64,000 nucleotides of DNA, from assembly GCA_941918925.1 (NCBI GenBank), contig OW799234.1:67010043-67074042 (forward strand), given 5' to 3'. The stretch comes from Phyto melanocephala (Eukaryota; Arthropoda; Insecta; Diptera; Rhinophoridae). A program made the position numbers and the translations under genes. Below are positions 34,380 to 46,266 of the stretch, one piece after another (the first letter of the stretch is position 1; each line of letters starts with the position of its first letter). The notes under the pieces are model-generated. The model saw nothing but the letters and a program-made list of their open reading frames with translations, had not been told where the DNA came from and ran no database searches.

Positions 34380-34960
34380 ATCACCACCAATAAAATAACA
34401 AAACGAAAATATCATGTTTACTTTACTAAACTTCTTACGTATTTTTCTACAACGTTCAGCTTTAACATTATTAAATGATTTATGATAATCGTCACCTTAA
34501 TTTACTAAGAATTTTGTGCCTTTGGAATTAAAAATGCTAATAATATTAAATTCAAGTGAAAGTAAACAATTTATCATTTAAACAAACACTTACGTAAACA
34601 CTAACTGGCATAAAGAATACGATAATTACGATTCTATATAATTAGTACATATTTATAATGTAACATTTTATAAAGGAATCACAAAATATGTTGAGGGCAT
34701 TACGCGATTGTTAAAGGCTTCTATAAATACTACATGAACATGTGTGTGGTTTAATTTAAGTAATGCGGTAAAGTTCTACTACTTAACAGCTAATAATAAT
34801 AATAATATTTACATATATAAATTTCGATAATAATTATTCATTTAAACAATTGAGTATTTAATAAATTCAACAAAAGCTAAGAATTCAGAAATATAGGTTC
34901 ACTTTCAAAGGAGACATTCAAATGTGCGTTTAGTATCTTGAATAACATTCAACGAAAAAC

Positions 34961-37900
34961 ATGCAGGATTCCATAGGAACCTCTACGATATTGATAACAG
35001 TTTTGCTAGTGTTCGGCAATAAGGCTCAGAAAAGTTGGTCAGATGAAAATAAAATGTTATATGAAGCATTAGATTTAGTTATAACACAATCATTTTTAAA
35101 GGATGAAAGTCGTTTAATGTTCTTTGCAAACTACGATAAAAATTCAACCAAGAATCATTATTATGCAAATGATTTTATTAATGGAGTATTGAAAGACATT
35201 AATAATGCCACCTACGAGATTTATCAGCAGAAACAGAAAATTTTTTATAGTTTTTCACATCACGAGATAATTTTCTTGGACAATCTGCAGACATTTAAGT
35301 GAGTTTAAATTTTTAATCAAATTTTACAAAAAAAAAAAAATAATCTTTATTCCTTTGTAAAGATATTTTTTTAGGAAGCTGTATAATGTTGGCAGCATGA
35401 ATCTCTCACACAGTTTACTATTTATTTCTTCGCTGAGAACACTGGATTATGATGTGATTTATTCAATCTTTAAAGATTTGTATTACATGAGTATATTACG
35501 TGTGGCATTGGTAGTGAAATTGGCTAAAGATGATATTGTTATGCTCACTTATTTTCCGTTTACACCTTCAGCTTGTCGTGACTATCAACCGGTTATTATA
35601 AATCGCTATTTGGTAGATAAGCAACGTTGGGAAAATACTGATTATTTTCCCGAAAAACTGCATAATTTTTACCGTTGCCCAGTAACGTGTTGTACTTGGG
35701 AGGAGATGCCATATTTTCAAGTCGTTTCGCTCAAGAAAAAGCCCAACATCATTGTGGAAGATTATGAAGGCATAGAAGCAGATCTGTTAAAATTTTTAGC
35801 TCTAAAATTGAATTTTTCAATAAGGATTCACTGGATTGACAATATAAATATAAATATGTCTAATCAAGCCAATCTTTTGAAAAAGGTAAATATTAAATAA
35901 AAATTCGCAAAGTTAAAGTAATTTTCTGTCTATTCAGATTTTATAAATATTTTGTGTATATGTACATGTTTGTAGAACATATTTCTCTTATGACCGTAAT
36001 TTCAACAATCGGTTAACTACTGGTGTAACTACCTTATAGATATCTTTATCTAGCCGGTAAAATTACTTTGGTAATTTAAACGTTTGATTTACCTACGTGT
36101 ATGCACCGACGACATTTGTAAAAATATATAGCAACAATAACGTTTGTCGTTATATTATATGTCAAAAATATTTAACAAATATAAATTTTCTTTTTAAAAG
36201 TTATACGGGTTTTCACATAATTTTAATTTTATATTAAAAAAATTTCTGGAAAGGAGAATAAACGCAGCCCAAATTTTACGGATGGTGAGAAAACCACATT
36301 AATCAATTTGGTACATCAACATAGAAGTGTTTTAGAAACAAAAACAAACAGACGCAGCTAGCAACCAAAAAAAATCAGGGGTGTTGTTTGATGAATTCCT
36401 CCGAAATCAGCTATAGCTATTTGGAAACTACCAGATGCGTAAAATCGTAGAGTTAGCAACAATTGATGGCTTGGCGAAATGTTCGTTTTTCTAAAATGCA
36501 AATATTTTTTAGAACTTTTGTTTGAATGTTAATTTATATACAAAAACTTACCTTTCTACTTTATGAAACAGTTTTGATTCAATTTTTTGTAAAACCATTT
36601 TTGCACTCTTCTTTGAAAGACGAAATCTTTTCAAAAACTCGGATTCATTCCATGTTTCGAAATGATGCATTATTTCTCTGAAATAATGTGGTACTCTTTG
36701 CGAATTCAATTTCAGCAAATATTGTAAACTTTTCAGCTCATCTAATTCTGAATTCATCGTTTTTTTTCGTTTATTAAACAATTAATTTTTTTTTTAATTT
36801 ATCTATATATTTTATTTAACTTTTTTCAGAAATAATTTGACATTTTTTTTCAAAAAAAAATTTACTTCAAGAAATAACCAACCAGAATCTATAGTGTAGG
36901 ATACACCATAGATTACCTATCCGATATGTCTTACCTAGGGGTAGAAATAACTATTTTTTTTTTACACCATAGATATCTACACACTGATAGTTATCTATTC
37001 CTTGAAATTACGGCCATTAATACAGAATAATTTAATAGTTTTCCATAATAAGAGCAAATATTTGTTTTTTCATATAAAAATTCATATGGAATATGGAACT
37101 TTAAAATCCGCATATGTGATATAATATTTATTTTGAGAAAATTAACTTTAATTTAATATGATTTGAAAATATTATTCATTGTTGGTTAATTCACAATGGT
37201 AACCTAAGTGTCGCATAGTCGTATTTTTTAATGTCGCAATTTTTAAAAATTTGAATATAAACAAACAAACAAGGCAGATTAATAAGGTTGTCGTATCCAA
37301 TCAGATGATTGTCTTAGTACCCTTCACAGAGAGTGGAAGGGTATAAATAGGTTTGTCATTCCGTGTGAACTTTTTACGATTTTTAATTTTCAACCCACTA
37401 AACTATATATATTTTCTGAAAGCTTATGACTAGGAAAGTCGATTGAGCAATGTCCGTCTGTCCCGACATCGCTTAGACCTGTGCGTAGTTGCATAATATA
37501 AGAAATATTTGAGAGCGAATGGGTGCTAAAAATCAGAAAATGCGGACTTTAAACAATGGAGATAAAAGGAAAAACACAGGACGCCCTCGATTTATCACAA
37601 CACATCCATACAAACGTGCTATGCTTGTAAGAGCGAATCTGATTTCGGATCACAGCTGAGGCAAAACATTTTTAACTATTTTTAATTATTGATACAAACA
37701 TACATTAACTTATTTTATGGTTTAACGTTGAGATGTTTTTAAGCGCATAAAATCATAAGATTTTATCGCCATAATATTGGAATTGAATGAAGTGACTTGA
37801 CCAGTAGAAAACAGTTACCTATGAAAACGTTAAAATCCAAGATGGCATCCTAAACAAAAATGCTTATAATTTTTTTTACCTAACCCCATCAATATGGGTA

Positions 37901-40439
37901 ACAACTAAAAAGGCTTAACAAGTTTAATACAGTTAATTACGTAAAAATTCAAAAATCAAATGTGGCGCCGGAAATAATAATAAAGCAAAAATGGCGTATA
38001 AAATTAAATCTGAAATCTGGGCTTAGTTACGCTGATTCGGCATGGCCGAATAAAGCATTATTAGTTATTATTTTTGTACTTTTTATCAGTTGTACCAAAT
38101 TTTTTGAAAAATTCGTGTGCAGCTGTAAAACTTAGCTTTTTTTTTATTAGAAAATAAATCATTTGCATTTTTGTCAGTTTAAAACGTATGGGATAAATAC
38201 AAAACTGAGAATAGAAAGTTTTTACTTTGAAATTTCTTACAACTTATTAAAATTAAATAAAAAATTGTGTGACATATGCAGACATACGTATGTATATACA
38301 GACTATAACAATACGACACTGAGGAATTCCTGTGGATACACGCAGACATAAAGAAAAATTTAGCAAATATTTTCAAAAATATATTAGATACTAGCCAAGA
38401 CCGGCGCGTGTTCCTACACCCCTTAATGAATAAAAATGCATTTTGAATTTGAATTGAATATGAAGTGCAGGAAGCTACAAATTATAACTTTTTTTATGGA
38501 CGAAACTGTATCGTCATGACAGCTCAATATGTGTGCAAAGTTTCAGAAAAATCGGTGAAGTTCAAGTAGCTGAAAGTGATAACTTTTTTTTATGGGCGTG
38601 ACACTGCCCACTTTTCTAATCACGCAATTGTATAGTCACGACAGCTCAATATGTGTGCAAATTTTTAGAAAAATCGGTCCAGTGCAAGTAACTCAAAGTT
38701 ATAACTTTTTGTTATGGGCGTGGCCCTGCCCACTTTTCTAATTACGAAATTATATAGTCATGACAGCCTAATATGTGTGCAAAGTTTCAGAAAAATCGAT
38801 CTAGTGCAAGTAGCTAAAAATGATAACTTATTTTTAATGGGCGTGGTACTGCCCACTTTGAAAATCACGAAATTGTATAACCATGAGAGTTCAATATGTG
38901 TGCAAAGTTTTAGAAATATAGGTAAAGTGCAAGTAGCTAAAAATGATAACTTATTTTTTATGGGCGTAGACCCGCCCACTTTTACCACCCATAAACACTT
39001 CCTGGAATGTGTGCAATAACTTGCCAAAGTTTTTTTTTCGGTTTCGGAGTCTATAGCTAACATCCACACACACACACAGAGTTTCACATTTATATATATA
39101 GATTTTCTATGAATCGAAAACTGGTCGAAGGTTTTCTGTATAGAGTACAAAATTTTATATCAATTGAAAACTTATCGAAAATTGATTATATTGGAAAATT
39201 TTATAACAATTTACTTTTCACAGAATTAGTGTTATACAGTCGTAAAGGAGAGGAAATTACTTTATCACTTAAGAAAAAGAACTAACATCGCTCTTACAGA
39301 AAAGCATTATAGCAAAAACAAAAAACAAAAAATAAAATTAATTTCTAATGCTCTCTTTTTCTTTTCATTTAACCACATTATAGTTGTTTTCAAATGATTG
39401 TGACATAGCATTGGGCGCCTTTACCACTACAAATGATGTGGAAAATATTACAACATTTTCACAAACAGATAACTTTTACCTCAGTTCGATGTACATAATT
39501 ACCAACGTTATCAGTTTCTATACAACATATGAAAAGCTTGCCTTTCCATTTCATTATACCGTTTGGCTTGCAATTGGTTTAGTTTTAGCTCTAAGTTCTT
39601 TGCTCATTTATATTTTTGAACGTCGACGGCAATGGTTGTGCTATCGAAATTTTATAATTGGTTCCGCTAATAGAACACCCCATTACAATTTGTATGTGCT
39701 GGCTGTGGGCGCCAACTTGACAATAAAGCAGTTGCCAAAACGTAATTTTGCACGATTTCTACTCTCCTGCTGGTTGTTAGCAACATTAATTCTACGCAAT
39801 GCCTATCAGTCCGGAATGTATCAAATGTTGCGTGACAATAAGCAATGGAATCCACCGCAAACCATTCAAAATGTATTGGAGCAAAACTATTTGATTAGTG
39901 CGACACCGAAATTTCAGAAATATTTTGAAGTTCTGCCAGATGTAGAAGAAAAGCTCATTTTAAATACTACCATTTATAAAGCATTTTCGGAACTGCTGAA
40001 TGCAAAAACACCGTTAGCCCTTATCGTACCGTACGAGTATTTTAGTTATTTTGGCAAAGAAGAACGTAGTCAGTGGCAAAATTTGCATTTGGTCAATGAG
40101 CTTCTATTGGTGCAACAGCTGACCATTTATGTGCGTCATCATTCATATTTAGTACCTGAACTAAACGATCAAGTTATCGAAGTCCGAGATTATGGACTTT
40201 TAACATTGTGGAAACGTAGATATGCTCTGCAATCGAATATAGTTTTTGATCAATCGCCAGACAACGCTCAAATAAATAACAATGATAATTCTAATGAAAA
40301 CGCTTTGTCCATGGATGAACTCGGTTCAATATTAATAATTTTGGTTTGGTTGCACAGCCTTTCAATTGTAGTGTTTCTAATTGAAATGATGTTTTATCGT
40401 TGGGGAACTGCTGTTAAAAATTGTTTTTGCATTTGTTGA
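34961..40439 (+). CDS. Divergent ionotropic receptor, tandem copy B
   Basis: Exons 34961-35298, 35375-35885 and 39384-40439; same phases, splice borders and length (634 aa) as copy A. By eye, the proteins differ at six residues: S9T in the signal peptide, W368L and R369C just after the first membrane helix, E459K and E482K in the S2 half of the ligand-binding domain, and N625T after the last helix. About seven further coding differences are synonymous. Intron 2 carries the same Harbinger, DINE and minisatellite as copy A. No disabling change is visible, so both copies look functional. The 5' flank to about 34388 is shared with A, so both should have the same promoter. Confidence 0.88.
35991..37016. 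mobile_element. PIF/Harbinger element in receptor B intron 2
   Basis: Duplicate of 27638-28665 with the same TTA flanks (35988-35990 and 37017-37019). The left end has one change (TGACCG for TGGCCG). The + strand Myb-like ORF has lost its ATG, and one T fewer in a T run lengthens the minus-strand frame (36781-36548). Confidence 0.85.
37321..38069 (+). mobile_element. DINE type II in receptor B intron 2
   Basis: Duplicate of 28970-29718 with practically identical sequence. Confidence 0.65.
38388..39108 (+). mobile_element. Repetitive element with 123-bp minisatellite, copy B
   Basis: Duplicate of 30037-30757, with array units anchored by ATGGGCGT from about 38592 to 38960. Confidence 0.5.
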
Positions 40440-40678
40440 AGGATAATTTTTTTGTGTACTATTATAAATAATTTAACAAATAATAAAAATTTCAACTAAG
40501 TACTTATATAGTCACCAAATCTTTGTTTTTCTTACTTATATGCAATAGATTAAGATAATGTATTTAATAATATAATAAGCATATGTTTATAACAGGGACC
40601 TGGATCAATAAATCTTCACAGCTTTATTTTATTAGAAATTAGATTTTAGAGAGGTCTACCGTTTTGAAGCGGTTTTTT

Positions 40679-41156
40679 TATATATTATATATTAAAAGTC
40701 TATTTATCGAATATTAAATAAAACATATAATTTGTATACATTTTCTTTACTGTTTTTGTAAATATTTATTAGACATGCCAAGTTTTTGAAAGAAATACAA
40801 AAAATGATACTTTAATAAAAAAGTGATAAGCAAAGATTAAAAAAATCTTAGAGCACACGACGTGCAATTAGAAATAGGTTATAATAAGTAGTACTTATTT
40901 TAAAATTTGTCTTTTTTCTTCTCTCATCAAATGACATTTTTTCTTCATGTTCATATTTATTTATATGATTCCCTTATTCTAATTTAATTGAATTGTAACA
41001 TTAAGTAATACAATTTCAAATTGCATATGTATGAGTGTACCGATAGAGAGTGCTGATAATGAAATGGTAGCTGATGTGAATTCGTCTTGGTTTGGTACTT
41101 TGTCTAAAAATATATTGCCTTTTGTTTTTGTATTTTTGTTTCTGTTGTAGGGACTA
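40679..41156. other. AT-rich spacer after the duplication
   Basis: Similarity to copy A ends here. No genes or repeat borders were recognised. Confidence 0.4.
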
Positions 41157-41339
41157 GTTAACCTATGTAGTATTTTTGTGCCATGATTTCTATTTTTTTG
41201 AATGTTTGATATGTGAAAAGAGTATACAAAAACATACAAAGATTAAGAGAAATAATAAAAAAAACAATATAATGTAAAGTAATATTCAAATTAAAATTTT
41301 TAATCCAAAAGGAAAGCACAAATAATTTAGGAAGGAAAG

Positions 41340-41760
41340 CACATAAAATTCCTAGCCGAGCAGAACGCCTTCTGGCAGATGTTTCTGGTGCTTCGTTAAC
41401 ACTTTGCTCTGCTCGTTCAATATTTTCCGCAGTGCGAATTAAACATGGTTTACCGGTTCGAGGCAAATCTGTTACGCTGCCATGTTGGTGATGACGATCA
41501 ACTAAGCAACGAATCATTGCTTCAGAGGGCGAAATTCTGACGTTAAAATGTCGACAATATGCTCTTTGCGTTAAAATTATTGATCTCTGGTTTAAATAAT
41601 AAAATTCTATTGTTCTGGTTCTCGGTTCAGTTGTGAACCTCTCCATTATAAATTCTCCAAGTGTTGTCTATATTATCTGAAAGAAAAAATAAAAAAAAAT
41701 TAATAAACGAAAAAGTTATTAAACTTTTACACCCCTTGGTTTCTTTTGGCCCACCCTGTA
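41340..41760 (-). pseudogene. Mariner-like transposase, N-terminal fragment
   Basis: The minus strand begins at 41760 with the terminal-repeat-like TACAGGGTGGGCCAAAAG. A reading frame from 41646 starts MERFTTEPRTRTIEFYYLNQ, continues RAYCRHFNVRISPSEAMIRC and HGSVTDLPRTGKPCLIRTAE, then SARRRSARLG. These are the two helix-turn-helix modules of a mariner transposase joined by the GRPR-like linker. It breaks off at about 41345, so the catalytic domain and other terminus are absent. The family differs from the mariner at 18885. Confidence 0.75.
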
Positions 41761-41761
41761 T

Positions 41762-43396
41762 TAAAAAACGATAATTTGCTTTTAAAAAGTGCATAGAATG
41801 CCCATTTAATCTGATATCAAACTATAATAATTACACGATACTTTAATTAATCATTATAATAATAACGTGAAATCATTACACGTTCTAACCACAATTATAC
41901 AATTAAATTTTATATTATGTTGTTCTTTGATTACGATTACCATAACCATGATTTCTCTTTGCGTTTAGACGTTAGATTTAGTGTTATACGTCAATTTGCT
42001 TTATTGTCTCCGAAGCCATTTTTGATTTTAACGACATACTTAGTACACACAGAAAACAGATTCATTGTGGCAACCGAATTTGTTGCCAATCGAATTCGTT
42101 CGGTTCCACGTACTATCTCTCAATTCGTTTATAACAACTGATAATTGCGTCTCTTAGCATGGTCGATTTGGTTGCACTTTATACTTTTAGTAAACCAATG
42201 GTTGTGTTAGCAGATTTTCTTAGTTGATATTATAGATATTTAAAAAACAAACTGTACCTGATTCCAAATATATGCTTGATGCAACTGAAACAAAATTTTG
42301 AATTGGTGTTACCAACAGAATAATTAATCATCATTAACAATTCTTCATTTCACCCAGGAAAATAAAAAAATGAACACAATTTTTTCAAATGATTTTTTAT
42401 TATATTTTTATTTAATAATATTCATAAGTATACATACATACATATGTAGAAAGATATATAAAACAAATATTTCTATTTATATACATACATAGTACATAAG
42501 TATGTATGTATGCATACATTTTAACACAAAAATAGACTTGAAAATAGCAAACATCTTGATACTTTTCATAGTCGTGGTTTTGAGTGGATTTAAACCATTT
42601 TGCAGTACAGCCCCCTTTTTAAAGTTTCCGCATTTGAAAATTCATTTCGCGTTATAAAATGCATTAAACGATCTTTTAATCAACAATCGCTGTCTTTTCT
42701 TTTTTAAATAGTCACTTGCAGATTTATTATCGTACCACACACTAATAATTTAAATATTTTTTTATATTTATTAATTTCATGTTTTGATTTGTTTATATTT
42801 TTCACCATTGACAGAAAAATCAGTTGTGTTTGAGAGATAGTGTTTTTATTTAATTTCTAAAACAAATAACTATTACATGTAACAGTTTTTCGTTTGTAAA
42901 CACCAAATACAGCTTAACATTAAGTATTTGTTTACTGTAATCGAATTGTAATAATACAAGTAACCAATAATTATTTACTATAACTAAAATTGCATTTTTG
43001 ATTGAAATAAAACACTGGCATAAAGGATTTTTTATTACATGGATTAATATTTAGTTGTAAACCCTTATACATATAATTAAATTCGGTCGTGATAAAAGTG
43101 AATTGAATAAAAATTTTTTTAATAAGGCTAATTGGTTTGGAGAACTAATTTAGTTGTCCTGAGCAATAAATTTCTAATACTGTTGGGCTTTTTCGTTTAT
43201 AACTATATTATATCTGTTCTTTTTACAAACTTTTAATATTTGCAATACTATTTTTATTGTTTTAACCGTTTTCCAACCAATCTTTTTCCTAAGTGTAGAA
43301 TCCTGATGGTTCGTAATCGAAGCCATCATATGTTTTTTTTACGAATTAAAGGCGTTTTTGAATTAAAAAGATATCGATAATACGAGGTGAAATTAA
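41762..43396. other. AT-rich region without recognised genes
   Basis: Contains ACATACATA-type simple repeats near 42430-42520 and a 74-codon + strand frame (41917-42141) of unremarkable composition, not called. Nothing else is supported. Confidence 0.4.
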
Positions 43397-45048
43397 AACA
43401 AGTAAGGACACTATATTCTTTATAATCTTTTATACCCACCACCAATTTTCTGTACTTTTATAGCACAAAATTGATTATGAAAAAGAAATGTTACAATGTA
43501 CACATCTGCTTTCAAATTGTAGCCACCTTTTTCATTTCCCGGGATCCCGAAAAATAATCACGGGAAATCGGAAAGATTAAATAACTCAAATTCCCGGGAA
43601 AAAACTCTTTTTATAGCACAGAATGTATTTGTTTGTTTTTAACAGTAATCGCTATGGAATAATCTCTTTACACTAAAATATGTATCACTTTCTTTGTTCA
43701 ACTTCGATATGCTAGTAAAATGTTTTCGTAAATTTAATCTTTTAAAAAAAGTGGGCGTTAAAGTAGGCATGTCCATATAGTTTTTGATAATAAATAAAAC
43801 TGAAATATTTCAATATAGTCCTTTATTCTTCAAAAAACTTTGTCCATAGAAAAATTATATGAATTTAAGATAAACCGTTATATGGAAGGTAGGCGTTAAA
43901 GTGGGCGTGTTACCTTCAATTTCTGGCATAGCAGTGACATTGACTAGAAAGTTATATGTACGAAATTTCATCATCACACCTCTTATTCGGTCGGTTTTAT
44001 GAGCATATAGATTTCATTAACAGTAGATTACGTGAAAAGTGGGCGTTATAGTAGGCGTGTCAAAGTTGTTTTTGCGAATGAGTACAACTTAGATGTTATA
44101 ATAAAGCCCTTCATTATTCCAAAATCTTTGTTAATAGAGAAATTATATGCATTTTAGGTAAAACGTTATATGGGAGGTGGGCGTGGCACAGTAATGACAT
44201 TGCCTGGGGGGATATACGTAGCAAATTTTATCATCATACCTCTAATTTTGGCGGTTTTATGAGCTTTTAAATTTCATTAACGGTAGATAACGTGAAAAGT
44301 GGGCGTTATAGTAGGCGTGTCAAAGTTGTTTTTGCTAATGACTACAACCTAGATGTTTTAATATTGTACTTTATTATTCCAAAATCTATATTAATAGAGA
44401 AATTATATGAATTTAAAAAAACGGTAAAACGTTATATGGGAGGTGGGCGTAAAAGTGGGCGTGGCAAATTGATTTTCCGTTGGAACAAATCATTTGACCA
44501 AAAAGTCATGTGTGCAAAATTTCAGAGTCGTACATCCAATTTTGTTGGTTTTATGACGTTTTTGTTTTTAAATATACCGAAAAATACACTGTGCGGTATA
44601 AATTTTCGTACATTTTGTTCGATAACTCCTTTCCTAAGGCATGGATTTAGATAGTTTTCGGGGAAAAATATTGGTTTTACTCAGGAAATATATATTCGAA
44701 GTTTCATGAGTCTACGTTAATGCGTTTGGATACAAATGTTCGAAGGACACGGTTTTTTCGACCTACTCTTGCTTTTCGAGCTATAACTCTGTTCCCAATA
44801 TTCCGATTTAGCCGATTGTCTACAAGAAAGATGCTGGCAAAATTTGAGCCCCCTAGCTTTTTCGGTGCGACCTCTATCGTGCTTTCAACAAACGGACAGA
44901 CGGACGGACATAGCTCGATCGTCATCAAATCAAACCCTGATTCAGAATATATATACTTTATGGGGTCTAAAATGGATATTTCGATGTGTTACAAACGGAA
45001 TGGCAAAATTAATATACCCCCACCATTTTTTTGGTGGCGGGTATAAAA
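43397..45048 (-). mobile_element. DINE-like repeat type III, copy 3, no mariner
   Basis: Ends: TATACCCGCCACC at 45048 and a decayed 3' end AGTGTCCTTACTTGTT at 43397 without a clear hairpin. It has the GTCCGTCCGTCTGTCCG run (about 44890-44910) and array-type anchors at about 43877, 44167 and 44434. The mariner site (CTTTGTTCAACTTCG at about 43695) is uninterrupted. A hAT end fragment is inserted at 43474-43606. Confidence 0.68.
43474..43606 (-). mobile_element. Solo right-end fragment of the hAT family
   Basis: GTAGCCACCTTTTTCATTTCCC..GGGATCCCGAAAAATAATC..CCCGGGAAAAAAC, in consecutive blocks, aligns with the right end of the hAT at 32647-34379. It is bordered by repeated TTTTTATAGCACA, which may be a target duplication. 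Only about 130 bp remain. Confidence 0.6.
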
Positions 45049-45136
45049 AAGAAAACAAACGATTCAAAAAGGGAATAATTTATTTAAGCAAAACATGTTA
45101 TAAACAACAAATTAACTCCATTTACTTTACATTCTA

Positions 45137-45592
45137 AAGGAGATATCAGATAAAACTTTTGCTTCTCGTTGCTTTAGAAATTCGCTTTGACATTTAAGAT
45201 GAAATAGCTGTACTTATATGAAACATGTCACATAAAATACTTTCAACGCAGCGCGAAGCTTAAAGTTAGACAACTCTCATCTTTTTGCGCGCTTTGAAAA
45301 ACAGATGTCAAATTTGCTTATATTTTTTTTCTCTTTAAATTCGAACGCAAAATTAATTGGTTTAAAAAGCTATTAAAAAATAAAATTTTTAGCTTTTATT
45401 AAAAAACATATATTTTTTAACAATGAAATAATAGTGAAACAATTAGAAAACTATTTGCCAGCTTTATAGGTAAATAAACAATGCTTAAGTGCTGTCAAAG
45501 TTTTCATTGTGACATACACCTTTTCCCTCGCGCTTTTATGTCAAAGTTAGAAATATCACGCAAAGTGACGAAGTTTTATCTGACATGGCCTT
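45137..45592. mobile_element. MITE with AAGG inverted ends and TA target
   Basis: The left end AAGGAGATATCAGATAAAAC and right end GTTTTATCTGACATGGCCTT are imperfect inverted repeats of about 22 bp. TA flanks both sides. The element is 456 bp with no ORF. Internal palindromic blocks include GCGCGAAGC / GCGCG motifs and TGTCAAA repeats. The AAGG..TA ends recall the larger MITE at 51829-55700. Confidence 0.7.
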
Positions 45593-46266
45593 TAAGGAGC
45601 GAGCTGCCACTATGAATTCACTTTTCTTTCCAAGACATTAAATAAAACTACATAAACAATTTCGAGTGTGATTTTAAATTGTAATAAGATAAAAGTCAAT
45701 ACATGTATTAAATACACAAAGAACAAAAAATCTTTGAAAGCCTCAATCACGTAATAATATGAAAAATTTACGAATTTTATTATCTATCATCGCTGAAATA
45801 AATTTTTATATGCATCTATACTTAATTTGTGTGGGTCGTTCTTTGCGTATTAAATTATGTACATACGTATGCATGTACATATGTATATACATATGTATGC
45901 ACATCTATATACAAATACATACATACATTTAACGTAGCAGTATATAATTCATGTGTATTTTTTCGCATAACCCTTCTAACTGAATATTCGTATGTTGGTT
46001 AAACATTCCTTGTAGTCGTTTTGTGTGTTATTTTGCTGATAATTATTGTTGTTGTTGTTGTTGTAGCTGCTATTTTAGTGTGGTGTAAATTTTGTTGTTC
46101 CTGTACCATTTAAAATGTTGTTAACGCAATTTTCCATTTCGATTTCCGTTGTTATTTCCGGATTTCTTTTTTCTTTGCTTTCCACACATTCACATGTTCT
46201 ACAAATCACACAAAAACCTACACATTGATACTTTTGTCTATTCATTCATTCATAGAAAACAAAAAA
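45593..46266. other. Simple-sequence region
   Basis: ACATATGTATGTAC-type palindromic repeats at 45850-45920 and a TTG run near 46045-46065. No gene was seen. Confidence 0.4.

Larger units (their letters stand above)
32356..40678 (+). repeat. Tandem duplication, copy B
   Basis: Direct repeat of 22998-32350. Copy B alone has the complete hAT left end with target duplication and a DINE inside the hAT. It ends at about 40678, where similarity to the copy A 3' flank stops after TTTTTTT. Estimated divergence is about 1% or less by eye in exons. Confidence 0.92.

Noticed and set aside
22998..40678. Tandem receptors as an assembly artefact of two haplotypes
   Set aside because: Not excluded, but less likely: the junction is a specific DINE breakpoint, and the copies have separate insertions and deletions. 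Kept as the main alternative in the findings.
41917..42141. 74-codon + strand frame
   Set aside because: No start context, no recognisable motif and AT-rich surroundings; likely chance.
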